Shown: in pieces, positions 30,195 to 38,578 of the stretch | Numbering within the stretch: the first letter of the stretch is position 1 | Layout of the letters: each line of letters opens with the position of its first letter | NCBI GenBank assembly: GCA_028697835.1 | Contig: JAQVDK010000007.1 | Span: 1-43,823 of the forward strand | Source: Eubacteriales bacterium | Lineage (GTDB): Bacteria; Bacillota; Clostridia; Monoglobales; Firm-18 | Length of the DNA stretch: 43,823 bases | Direction of reading: 5' to 3' | The notes under the pieces: model-generated | Databases searched by the model: none | What the model was told of the DNA's origin: nothing | What the model saw: only the letters and a program-made list of their open reading frames with translations | Made by a program: the position numbers and the translations under genes

Positions 30195-30683
30195 TTGGAA
30201 ATTACTACTTCTAACCAACTATTTATTTTTGGCGTTTGCGTTTTATGCGGCGTGGCAGTGGGGCTTCTTTATGATTTTTTCAGAATTATAAGAAGGCTTT
30301 TTAAAACAAGGCAAACGGTGGCTGCCACTCAAGATTTGCTGTTTTGGATATTGGTGTGCGTGGTGTTTTTTGCAATTTCTTTAAACATAAACAGCGGAGA
30401 GATGAGGCTGTACCAATTTTTGGGCGCCGCAATTGGCGCAACAGCGTATTTTCTTACCATAAGCAAGTTTGTTGTTAGGGCTTGCGTGGTTTTAATACGG
30501 TTTGCGGCAAGGGTTATTATAAAAATCATAAGCCTTTTGCTTATGCCGGTAATTTGGTTTTATAAGCTGATAAAAAGGCCCTTGTTTTTTGTAATAAACA
30601 TTGGCGTAAAAAGCGGTTTTCGCGCCCGCCGCAATGTTTTATTTTCTTTATCACATTTCAACAAATATATTAAAAGAATTTAA
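30195..30683 (+). CDS. yabQ: Spore cortex biosynthesis protein YabQ
   Basis: Multi-pass membrane N-terminus GVAVGLLYDFFRIIRRLFKTRQTVAATQDLLFWI. Confidence 0.88.
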   Translation: MEITTSNQLFIFGVCVLCGVAVGLLYDFFRIIRRLFKTRQTVAATQDLLFWILVCVVFFAISLNINSGEMRLYQFLGAAIGATAYFLTISKFVVRACVVLIRFAARVIIKIISLLLMPVIWFYKLIKRPLFFVINIGVKSGFRARRNVLFSLSHFNKYIKRI

Positions 30684-30746
30684 CGAAAAACTATTTACAT
30701 ATTCCAAAAAATGTTGTATAATAGCTATTGAAGTGTATTTAGGGGG

Positions 30747-31067
30747 ATGGAAATGGGCGGGAAGACTTTTAGCAAAGCCAAAAAGCCTAATTTACAGGGC
30801 AAAAAGCTAAGGCTTGTTGTCTTTTTCGTCATTTTTGGGTATTTTGTCTGGGTGTTTACAATGCAGCAGATAGAAATATTTAAAAGCAAAAAGAAACTTG
30901 CCGAAATAAACGCTGAGATTGCCTACCAGAAAGAAATTCAAGAAGACCTTCTTAAACAAAAAGAGCTTATAAACTCTCCTGAATATATGGAAAATTTGGC
31001 GAGGACCGAGCTGGGATACGCTCGCCCCGATGAAATCATTTTCTTTGATGCTACACTAAAAAATTAG
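30747..31067 (+). CDS. divIC: Septum formation initiator (DivIC/FtsB family)
   Basis: One TM then coiled coil; YMENLARTELGYARPDEIIF. Confidence 0.88.
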   Translation: MEMGGKTFSKAKKPNLQGKKLRLVVFFVIFGYFVWVFTMQQIEIFKSKKKLAEINAEIAYQKEIQEDLLKQKELINSPEYMENLARTELGYARPDEIIFFDATLKN

Positions 31068-31147
31068 TTTTTTTGGATGGGGATGGCAAGGCCATGTCCA
31101 ATCGATATATAATATTAGACAAGCTTTAAGGAGGATTTAATTTAAGT

Positions 31148-31576
31148 ATGAAATTGCAAGTAGGCAAAATTGTTGAGGGGAAGGTCACCGGTATTACGAA
31201 TTTCGGGGCATTTGTTCAGCTTCCCAATGGCAAAACCGGCCTTGTCCACATCTCAGAGGTGGCTCTATCCTATGTAAAGGATATCAACGACCACCTTAAA
31301 ATCAGCGACACTGTCAAAGCAAAGGTAATTTCCGTTGATGAAAAGGGCAAGATAAGCCTGTCGATTAAAAAGGCTATTGAGGAACAACAAAAATTAGAGG
31401 CAGGCAGACCTGCGGAAGTAGAGTTTGTTTCCAAAAGGTCAACTGCGGAGCTTTCTTTTGAAGAAAAGATGAGAATATTCATGCAGGACAGCGACGAGAG
31501 AATGTCCGATTTGCGCCGCAATATGGATTCCAAAAGAGGAGGAGGATATAGGCGCTCTTCATCTGCCCATGTATAA
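31148..31576 (+). CDS. S1 RNA-binding domain protein (YabR-like)
   Basis: VGKIVEGKVTGITNFGAFVQLPNGKTGLVHISEVALSYVKDINDHLKISDTVKAKVISVDEKGKISLSIKK. Confidence 0.92.
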   Translation: MKLQVGKIVEGKVTGITNFGAFVQLPNGKTGLVHISEVALSYVKDINDHLKISDTVKAKVISVDEKGKISLSIKKAIEEQQKLEAGRPAEVEFVSKRSTAELSFEEKMRIFMQDSDERMSDLRRNMDSKRGGGYRRSSSAHV

Positions 31577-31720
31577 ATAATTCCCGATATAAAACGGTTT
31601 TATAGGTTGAAAACGGCAACTTATTTGTTGCCTTTTTTACGTTAAGGAAATAACTGTTAAATGATTGTCTCGTGAAATGTTGTTTGCATATACTTTGCGC
31701 ACGATATGCCCATATCAGCT

Positions 31721-31783
31721 TGTGGGCGCTGCCTGTTTGCCAGCGGGTGCTACCCGCTTGCCTGTGGGTGCTACCCGCCAAAT
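31721..31783. repeat. 21-bp tandem repeat, 3 units
   Basis: TGTGGGCGCTGCCTGTTTGCC / AGCGGGTGCTACCCGCTTGCC / TGTGGGTGCTACCCGCCAAAT; units contain a (C/T)GGGTGCTACCCG dyad. Confidence 0.85.
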
Positions 31784-31793
31784 CTTTGCAGCT

Positions 31794-31830
31794 AAAAAAC
31801 CTCCCCAAAACGCATTTTGGGGAGGTTTTT
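31794..31830. terminator. Strong bidirectional rho-independent terminator
   Basis: AAAAAACCTCCCCAAAA-CGCA-TTTTGGGGAGGTTTTT. Confidence 0.92.
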
Positions 31831-31849
31831 ATACATATGCTATAAAGCT

Positions 31850-33859
31850 TTATTTTATTGTAATGCTGTTTCTAAATTCGGCAGGGGTCATTGAAAATTC
31901 CTTTTTAAAAAGTCTTATAAAATGTTCAACGTTTGGATACCCAACTTGTTCGGAAATGTTTTCAATAGCCATTCCGCTGCCTTTGAGCAGGTTTTTTGCT
32001 TTATCCATGCGGATTTGCTTTACAATGTCTCCAAAAGTTGAGCCGGTGCCCTCTTTTATATATTTTGACAAATAGGGCTTTGACAAAAAGAATTTTTCTG
32101 AAAGGGCTTCAAGCGAAACTGTTTTGTAATTTTCCTGTATATAGTTTAAGATATCGGTCATTCTTTGGTCTTCACGCTTTAAATGCTGAATTTCGTTAAT
32201 CTGGTTTACGGCAACTGCCAGTGCGGCAATGGACGCATTTATAATGTCTGTTTCAATGCCTGCACCCCAGTACATTTTTTCGTTGCTTTTCACGCCCACA
32301 TAAGCAATAGCTTTAGAGTGGGAGCCTATTGAAAGAGAGTGCTCTTCGTAAATCTCAAGCTCGTAATCCACGCCAAAATGCTCTTTAATTCCGTTGCTTA
32401 CAGCATCCAGCCTTCCGTTTCCTTGGGCGGTAACTGTTTGCGTTTTGCCGCCATGGCAAATTGTAATGTCGGCTGTTATATAATCCTTTTCACGCCTGAA
32501 GTGGCTTTCGGGGATTTGGAATATATGGGAGCTTCGAAGATATTTTTCTTCGAAAATTCTGTAAATATCTTCGGGGGAAAGCTCTTTGTGCGCCTTGTCG
32601 GAAGCATCTTTAACAATATATCCGAAAGGCTCTCGCATTTGCTTTGGAAGGTCAATACCAAAGTTTCTTTGAAGTATATACGCCACACCGCCCTTGCCGG
32701 ATTGGCTGTTTATACGGATAACGTCCGAATCGTATTGGCGACCTATGTCCATGGGGTCTATGGGTAGATAAGGCACTTCCCAATACGGGGTTTTCTTATC
32801 TTCTCTCCATTTCATGCCTTTTGCAATAGCATCCTGATGAGAGCCGGAAAATGCGGTAAACACCAAGTCTCCAGCATAAGGCTGTCGGGCGTCAACAGTC
32901 ATTCCTGTCAGGTTTTCATAGCTTTCTCGAATCTTTGCCATGTTGCTAAAGTCAAGCCCCGGGTCAACTCCGTGGGAATACAAGTTCATGGCCATTGTTA
33001 TTATGTCCAGGTTTCCTGTTCGCTCGCCGTTTCCAAATAAAGTTCCCTCAACCCTGTCTGCCCCTGCAAGCATGCCAAATTCCGCATCACTTATAGCGCA
33101 GCCCCTGTCGTTGTGTGGGTGCAGGCATAGGATTATAGAATCCCTGTATTTTAAATTCTTGTGCATGTATTCCACCTGGCTTGCAAAAACATGGGGCATT
33201 GCATTTTGTACGGTTGTAGGCAGGTTTATAATAGCCTTTTTATCAGGCGTGGGCTGCCATACGTCTAAAACCGCATTACAAACCTCAAGGGCATATTCCG
33301 GCTCTGTTCCGGAAAAGCTTTCAGGGCTGTATTGGAAGGAATAATTGCCTTCCTCCGACTCGGCAAGCTCTTTCAAAAGAAGGGCGCCGTCAATTGCAAG
33401 CTGCTTTATTTCTTCTTTTGATTTTCCGAAAACCTGCTCCCTTTGTGCTACGGACACAGAGTTGTAAAGATGAATTATGGCATGAGGAGCGCCCTTTACC
33501 GCTTCAAAGGTTTTGCGTATTATATGAGGCCTTGCCTGGGTTAAAACCTGAATGGAAACGTCCCTTGGAATCATGTCCTCTTCGATTAGCTTTCTTAAAA
33601 ACTGAAATTCCGTTTCCGATGCGGCAGGAAAGCCCACTTCAATTTCCTTAAAGCCAATTTCCAGCAGCAATTTAAAAAACTCGACCTTTTCCTCAAGACC
33701 CATAGGCTCAATGAGTGCCTGGTTGCCGTCTCGAAGGTCCACGCTGCACCATATCGGCGCCTTATCTATATAGTCTTTTTTTACCCAGTCGTATGTAACA
33801 ACCGGGGGCATGTAATACATTCTTTTATACTTTTTGTGATTCTCCATTTTGCTTACCAC
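31850..33859 (-). CDS. leuA: 2-isopropylmalate synthase (type 2 LeuA) fused to C-terminal AraC-type DNA-binding domain
   Basis: N-term [54 protein letters not shown]-term [83 protein letters not shown] (two HTHs). Confidence 0.93.
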   Translation of the reverse strand: MVSKMENHKKYKRMYYMPPVVTYDWVKKDYIDKAPIWCSVDLRDGNQALIEPMGLEEKVEFFKLLLEIGFKEIEVGFPAASETEFQFLRKLIEEDMIPRDVSIQVLTQARPHIIRKTFEAVKGAPHAIIHLYNSVSVAQREQVFGKSKEEIKQLAIDGALLLKELAESEEGNYSFQYSPESFSGTEPEYALEVCNAVLDVWQPTPDKKAIINLPTTVQNAMPHVFASQVEYMHKNLKYRDSIILCLHPHNDRGCAISDAEFGMLAGADRVEGTLFGNGERTGNLDIITMAMNLYSHGVDPGLDFSNMAKIRESYENLTGMTVDARQPYAGDLVFTAFSGSHQDAIAKGMKWREDKKTPYWEVPYLPIDPMDIGRQYDSDVIRINSQSGKGGVAYILQRNFGIDLPKQMREPFGYIVKDASDKAHKELSPEDIYRIFEEKYLRSSHIFQIPESHFRREKDYITADITICHGGKTQTVTAQGNGRLDAVSNGIKEHFGVDYELEIYEEHSLSIGSHSKAIAYVGVKSNEKMYWGAGIETDIINASIAALAVAVNQINEIQHLKREDQRMTDILNYIQENYKTVSLEALSEKFFLSKPYLSKYIKEGTGSTFGDIVKQIRMDKAKNLLKGSGMAIENISEQVGYPNVEHFIRLFKKEFSMTPAEFRNSITIK

Positions 33860-33967
33860 CTATTTTTATGATTTTATATATCATAGCATAGGTTGTTGGA
33901 AAATGTAAGTGTTAAAATTAATCATTTTTATTGATGTTTTTTAATCAGGTGCTTTTGTAGTAAATAT

Positions 33968-33994
33968 AAAACCACCAGAATGACTGGTGGTTTT
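33968..33994 (-). terminator. Rho-independent terminator of the flavodiiron operon
   Basis: AAAACCACCAG-TCATT-CTGGTGGTTTT (minus strand), perfect 11-bp stem. Confidence 0.9.
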
Positions 33995-33999
33995 GGTTG

Positions 34000-35196
34000 T
34001 TAATTTGTATCTTGGCAAAGCGCCTTTGCAATTTCGGTGGCTTTATTAAAGTCGTCTTCGTCGGGGTTCCAGTTGCATTTTACCTCGGGCTCAATAACGT
34101 CAAAGCCTGCGCTTTCCAACCTTTCCCTAAGCAGCTTTGTTGACTCTCCGCTCCAGCCGTAGCAGCCGAAAACCGCCGCACGTTTTTCTTTGAACCTAAG
34201 CTCTTTCAAAAAATCAAGCCATCCTGCAACGGAAGATAAAATGCCTTGGTTTACGGTGGGCGAGCCCACTGCTATTGCCTTTGATTTAAAGACCTCTGTC
34301 ATAATGTCGTTTTTATCGTGATTTGCAATATTGAAAATTTTAACCTTAGTATCAGGCGAAATTCGTGAAATTTCCCTGCCAATCTTGTGGGCAAGCTTTT
34401 TTGTCCCGTCCCACATGGTGTCATAAGCAATTGTTATTTGGTTTTCTTTATAGTTTTGAGACCACTCATAATATTTTTCAACTATTTGCATTGGGTTGTC
34501 GCTCCAGATGGCACCGTGGCTTGTGGCAATTATGTCTATGGGCAAATTTAAGCTTTGAATTTCTTCGATTTTCTTTTTAACAAGAGGGGAGAATGGGTTT
34601 AATATATTGGCGTAATACTTCATTGCCTCTGCCCATAGGTGGCAAAAATCCGCCTTGTCGTTAAAAAGCTCTTCCACTGCATAGTGTTGACCAAAAGCGT
34701 CGTTTGAAAAAAGGATGTTGTCTTCTGTCATGTAGGTTGCCATGCTATCGGGCCAATGCAGCATCTTCATTTCAACGAATATTAGCTTTTTTCCGTTTCC
34801 TATATCAATGGAGTCACCGGTTTTTACAACTTTAAAATTCCACTCCGGATGGTGGTACTGACCTACCAAGGATTTTACGCAGCTTGCTGTGCAGTAGATG
34901 GGGGTGTCGGGTATTTTTTCCATAAGCTCAGGAAGACCGCCGCTATGGTCAACCTCCCCGTGGTTCATAACAATAAAATCGATGGAATTAAGGTCGATTT
35001 CACTTTGCAAATTATCTACAAATTCAGTGGAATGAGGCAGCCAAACAGTGTCAATAAGCACTGTTTTTTCCTCTTGAATCAGGTATGCATTTTGGCTGGA
35101 GCCATGGTTGATGGAATAATCCGCACCATGGAACGACTCCAATTCCCAATCCATTTTTCCTATCCAATATACATTGTTTTTAATGTGTTTTTTCAT
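34000..35196 (-). CDS. FprA-family A-type flavodiiron protein
   Basis: Metallo-beta-lactamase diiron motif MNHGEVDHSGG, HWPDSMATYM, SNDAFGQHYA; flavodoxin domain IAYDTMWDGTKKLAHKIG, GSPTVNQGIL, GCYGWSGES. Confidence 0.95.
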   Translation of the reverse strand: MKKHIKNNVYWIGKMDWELESFHGADYSINHGSSQNAYLIQEEKTVLIDTVWLPHSTEFVDNLQSEIDLNSIDFIVMNHGEVDHSGGLPELMEKIPDTPIYCTASCVKSLVGQYHHPEWNFKVVKTGDSIDIGNGKKLIFVEMKMLHWPDSMATYMTEDNILFSNDAFGQHYAVEELFNDKADFCHLWAEAMKYYANILNPFSPLVKKKIEEIQSLNLPIDIIATSHGAIWSDNPMQIVEKYYEWSQNYKENQITIAYDTMWDGTKKLAHKIGREISRISPDTKVKIFNIANHDKNDIMTEVFKSKAIAVGSPTVNQGILSSVAGWLDFLKELRFKEKRAAVFGCYGWSGESTKLLRERLESAGFDVIEPEVKCNWNPDEDDFNKATEIAKALCQDTN

Positions 35197-35218
35197 GCTT
35201 TTCCTCCGTAATATAGTA

Positions 35219-36424
35219 TTATTCTGACAATAGTCGTTTTTCGCCTGTAATTTCTTGAATAGGCTTTATGTTTTGAGTAACTTCCACCACTCCCATATAT
35301 TCGCCTTTTTCGTTTCGTACGGCAAAATACCTGATTAGAATATATTTTTCGCCCATTTTAATCCAAAAATCCTCATGGTCCTTTTTGCCGCTTTTAAAGT
35401 CTGCAACTATTTTTTCAACCACATTAACGCTTGCAGGCGGGTGGCAATTTGAAACATTGCGACCTATAACCGCCTTTGTGCGTGGGAAAATGCGCTCTGT
35501 ACTTTCGGAAAAGTACTTTACAACGTCGCTTTTATCTACGAATGTAATGTCAAAGGGCAGTGTGTTTAGCATGTGAATAAGCTCGTCTGTTTTAAAAATG
35601 CCAGTGGGCAGATTGATAACTCCGGGTAAGGACTCTTCTTTTTTTATGGTTTCCCGAGCCTGCTGTGTAGGGTTCCACACAGGCACATCTTCTATTATAA
35701 AGCCAATCTCGCCGCTTTCATCGGCGATTTTTTTCCATTCGTCCTGAGTCAAGGTGTCAAGCAGCATGGGAATAAGGATATTTTCTTCTTTATAAATCAT
35801 TTCTATAACCTTTTCCACAGCATCTTCGATTTTTTGCTTTAATGTGTCGGCACAAACGTCTGTGCCGGAAAGAAGTTTAATGGCTTCTTTTATCTGCTCT
35901 CTGATTTCATCGTCAACACCCCACATAACCTTCGGCGGAGCGGTGATTCCGTATTTCTCCATATACGGGAACAAAAGGTTTTCTTTTCTCAGATAGTGAA
36001 TATCAATCAAAGACAAGCCTTCAAGTCCCTTTTTCAAAGAGTCAACGGCGCTTTTGTCGGGTATCAAAGGAATATGGGGCATAATTTGTGTTTGAATCAG
36101 CTCTTCGATAAAACGGTTTTCAAGCATCAGCACATTTGCAGGGTGACCGGGAATTTCGGTCTGGTCAGCCGCCTGATGTATTTGCTCGATGGAGCCTTTA
36201 AAAACAGCGGCATGAACATCACAAAGGCTCTGCACCTCTTCGACGGGAAGACCCTCGGCTATTAAAGCCTGCTCCGCTTCGGAAATTTCCATTGCGGAAA
36301 CTCCGTCAAAAGCTTCTTCAAATTTCTTTTTTACATCATCAACGCTTTTTCCTTGGTGAAGCTCGGAAATGATTTCTTTGATAACCTTTTTGCGATACTC
36401 CCGATTGTTAATTTGCTCGCTCAA
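35219..36424 (-). CDS. DUF438 protein with hemerythrin-like (HHE) and PAS domains
   Basis: DUF438 N-term (LHQGKSVDDVKKKFEEAFDGVSAMEISEAEQALIAEG), HPANVLMLENRFIEELIQ, C-terminal PAS (AVIGRNVSNCHPPASVNVVEKIVADFKSGKKDHEDFWI). Confidence 0.9.
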   Translation of the reverse strand: MSEQINNREYRKKVIKEIISELHQGKSVDDVKKKFEEAFDGVSAMEISEAEQALIAEGLPVEEVQSLCDVHAAVFKGSIEQIHQAADQTEIPGHPANVLMLENRFIEELIQTQIMPHIPLIPDKSAVDSLKKGLEGLSLIDIHYLRKENLLFPYMEKYGITAPPKVMWGVDDEIREQIKEAIKLLSGTDVCADTLKQKIEDAVEKVIEMIYKEENILIPMLLDTLTQDEWKKIADESGEIGFIIEDVPVWNPTQQARETIKKEESLPGVINLPTGIFKTDELIHMLNTLPFDITFVDKSDVVKYFSESTERIFPRTKAVIGRNVSNCHPPASVNVVEKIVADFKSGKKDHEDFWIKMGEKYILIRYFAVRNEKGEYMGVVEVTQNIKPIQEITGEKRLLSE

Positions 36425-36440
36425 TTTGTAAGCACCTCCG

Positions 36441-36671
36441 TTATATTATTATATTGTATCCACGCTCGGCAAACTGCCCCTTGACATATTCCAAGTCGAT
36501 TTTTTTCATGGCGGCGCCTTTTGGAATTGTCATAAACCTGCCTGCCGTTTTAATCATGCCGGGCCTTAGAATATCTGTAAATCCAATTTCGGCAAGAATA
36601 TTTGCAATATCAGGGTCCTCGTTACACAGCTCAAAAACAGTTTTATTGAAATCTATAACTTTATCCGCCAT
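36441..36671 (-). CDS. DUF1858 domain protein (ScdA-N-like)
   Basis: MADKVIDFNKTVFELCNEDPDIANILAEIGFTDILRPGMIKTAGRFMTIPKGAAMKKIDLEYV; ATG 36671 after AAGGTGG. Confidence 0.85.
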   Translation of the reverse strand: MADKVIDFNKTVFELCNEDPDIANILAEIGFTDILRPGMIKTAGRFMTIPKGAAMKKIDLEYVKGQFAERGYNIII

Positions 36672-36736
36672 ATAAAGCGCCACCTTTTCATACTAATATA
36701 CTATATTTTATTTTAACATTAATCGACAAAAATTTA

Positions 36737-36752
36737 TGTGACCTAAATCACG
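36737..36752. promoter_or_regulatory. CRP/FNR-family binding site
   Basis: TGTGA-CCTAAA-TCACG palindrome. Confidence 0.65.
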
Positions 36753-36838
36753 CTTTGTACGGTTTTTTGCTTTTATAGTAAATTGTTCCCATGACGGGAG
36801 GTTTTTATATGTTTTTTGCGCAGAAAAAATTATAATTC

Positions 36839-36876
36839 AAAAAGACCTTCAGGTTTTAAAAACCGAAGACTTTTTT
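36839..36876. terminator. Bidirectional rho-independent terminator (imperfect stem)
   Basis: AAAAAGACCTTCAGGTTTTAAAAACCGAAGACTTTTTT. Confidence 0.65.
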
Positions 36877-37120
36877 ATAGGACCTGCGAAACCTCTCCCA
36901 TATCGAATATTTCCTCGTAGGTTACGCCAAAAAATTTAGTCATTATATTAATCTCTCGCATGTCAAACTGCCCCAAGCCGTTTTCCTTTCTGTTATAGGT
37001 GGCGGTGGAAATGCCTAAAATGTTTGCTATGTCGCTTTGGGTAACCGCCCTTTCTGCACGAAGACCTTTTAGCTTTAATATTGGTTTTAAGCTTCTTTTT
37101 TTGTAGATTTTAAGTTTCAT
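36875..37120 (-). CDS. XRE-family HTH transcriptional regulator
   Basis: LRAERAVTQSDIANILGISTATYNRKENGLGQFDMREINIMTKFFGVTYEEIF; start trimmed to ATG 37120 after AGAGGTG. Confidence 0.85.
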   Translation of the reverse strand: MKLKIYKKRSLKPILKLKGLRAERAVTQSDIANILGISTATYNRKENGLGQFDMREINIMTKFFGVTYEEIFDMGEVSQVL

Positions 37121-37133
37121 TTCAACACCTCTT

Positions 37134-37189
37134 TTTCTCGTTTTGGGTAATTTTAACAATATTATAAACCCGAAACGAGAAAATGTCAA
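37134..37189 (-). promoter_or_regulatory. Consensus sigmaA promoter with 15-bp inverted-repeat operator for the XRE gene
   Basis: -35 TTGACA (37189-37184), 17-nt spacer, -10 TATAAT (37166-37161); dyad arms 37134-37148 TTTCTCGTTTTGGGT and 37168-37182 ACCCGAAACGAGAAA (1 mismatch). Confidence 0.8.
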
Positions 37190-37215
37190 GAGGTTTTTTA
37201 ATGCTTTTTTTCAAA

Positions 37216-37268
37216 ATGAGTATTTTATTGTTGACTTTTTGCGGTTGATGTATTAAAATATTACTCAT
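37216..37268 (+). promoter_or_regulatory. Promoter with flanking inverted repeat for the S24 repressor gene
   Basis: TTGACT (37231-37236) - 17 nt - TAAAAT (37254-37259); flanking ATGAGTATTTTA (37216-37227) and TAAAATATTACTCAT (37254-37268). Confidence 0.7.
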
Positions 37269-37284
37269 AAAGGGAGGCGAGCAT

Positions 37285-37911
37285 ATGATAGCCCAAAGGT
37301 TAAAGCAGCTTAGGCTTGAGCGAGGAATGAACAAAAAAGAAACAGCAAATCTTTTTAACATGCCTTATACCACATACAACAACTATGAAACCGGAGTCAG
37401 AGAGCCAAGCTTTGAAACACTTATAAGCTTTGCGAAGGAGTATAAGGTTAGTGTGGACTATATTTTAGGTACGGTGGGGGAAGAAGGAAGGGGGGGCGTT
37501 TATCCATACGATAACGTGCTTGCGATAAAAACCCGAAAAATTCGCATGGTGGGGGAAATTGCCTGCGGCAAGCCTATATTTGCCAATGAGGATTTTGACA
37601 GTTACGTAGAATGCGGCGCAGATGTCCGGGCGGACTTTTGCGTAAGGGCTGTTGGGGACAGCATGATAAACGCAAGGATTCATGATGGGGATATAGTTTT
37701 CATTCGGGAACAGCCGGACGTGGAAAACGGGGAAATAGCCGCAGTTGTAATCGAAGATACGGTTACGTTAAAAAGGGTGTATAAAAAAACCAACAGCATC
37801 CTGTTAGTGCCGGAAAATCCTGTATACGAGCCGCAAATTTATACCAACGAAGAATTGGACCAAATAAGAATTTTAGGAAAGGCAGTAGCCTTTCAAAGTG
37901 ATATTAAATAA
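37285..37911 (+). CDS. CI/LexA-like repressor: XRE HTH + peptidase S24 domain
   Basis: HTH RLKQLRLERGMNKKETANLFNMPYTTYNNYETGVREPSFETL; S24 GEIACGKPIFA, CVRAVGDSMINARIHDGDIVFIR, DTVTLKRVYK. Confidence 0.92.
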   Translation: MIAQRLKQLRLERGMNKKETANLFNMPYTTYNNYETGVREPSFETLISFAKEYKVSVDYILGTVGEEGRGGVYPYDNVLAIKTRKIRMVGEIACGKPIFANEDFDSYVECGADVRADFCVRAVGDSMINARIHDGDIVFIREQPDVENGEIAAVVIEDTVTLKRVYKKTNSILLVPENPVYEPQIYTNEELDQIRILGKAVAFQSDIK

Positions 37912-37934
37912 ACCGTGCAGCTTTTGCACGGTTT
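37910..37934. terminator. Rho-independent terminator
   Basis: AAACCGTGCA-GCTTT-TGCACGGTTT. Confidence 0.8.
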
Positions 37935-37946
37935 ATTTATGGCAAT

Positions 37947-38561
37947 TTAGCGGTTTTTAATGGCGGCGTCCTTTATTGTTTCGGCAATGTTCAAACAAGC
38001 ACAAAACGCTGCCTTCATTGCATCAAATATGCTTTTCCATTTGATAATTTCCAAGGGAGCATGGTTCATGCTTAAAAATTCTTTCATGAAATTTTGATAA
38101 AACAGATATTTTTCTTTTTCAAAACGCTCTATTTCAGACATAATATAATCAAATCTCTTTGACCTTTTAAAGTGCTCAAACTCCGTTGCGGCTTTGACCA
38201 AATATGTGCATGCCCTTAAAATAATATCTGCAAATGTTTTTGCCTGCACTACAGTGCAATTTACGGAGAATATATCAAACACAGCGGCAATTTCATAAAT
38301 TGCGGTTGTGGCATTTTCAATGCTTTTTGAAATAAGGATAATATCTTCTCTTTCAATGGGCGGCAAAAAAGAGCGGGCAAGGTGCTCATATATTTTATTT
38401 TTAAAATCGCTACCTTCAACCTTTGCTTTGTATATTGCCGTTATGCCATCTGAAGGGCTTGAGTCGGGTGACAGCATAAGGCAAAGGCTTTGGGCAGCTT
38501 TTTGGCAGATTTGCAACTGTTTTATAAACAGCTTAAAATAATTCACATCTTTTACAGCCAA
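37947..38561 (-). CDS. DUF47/PhoU-like phosphate transport accessory protein
   Basis: Helical protein overlapping/adjacent to PiT transporter; IYEHLARSFLPPIEREDIILISKSIENATTAIYEIA; probable TTG start 38561. Confidence 0.8.
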   Translation of the reverse strand: MAVKDVNYFKLFIKQLQICQKAAQSLCLMLSPDSSPSDGITAIYKAKVEGSDFKNKIYEHLARSFLPPIEREDIILISKSIENATTAIYEIAAVFDIFSVNCTVVQAKTFADIILRACTYLVKAATEFEHFKRSKRFDYIMSEIERFEKEKYLFYQNFMKEFLSMNHAPLEIIKWKSIFDAMKAAFCACLNIAETIKDAAIKNR

Positions 38562-38578
38562 GCAATTACCACCTTTTG

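Noticed and set aside
31721-31783. CRISPR array
   Set aside because: Units are contiguous 21-bp tandem copies with no spacers and no cas genes in the window.
31665-32075. 136-aa plus-strand ORF with heptad LPAGATR/LPVGATR repeats
   Set aside because: Crosses the 21-bp repeat, a strong terminator and the leuA 3' end; better explained as translation of a non-coding tandem repeat.
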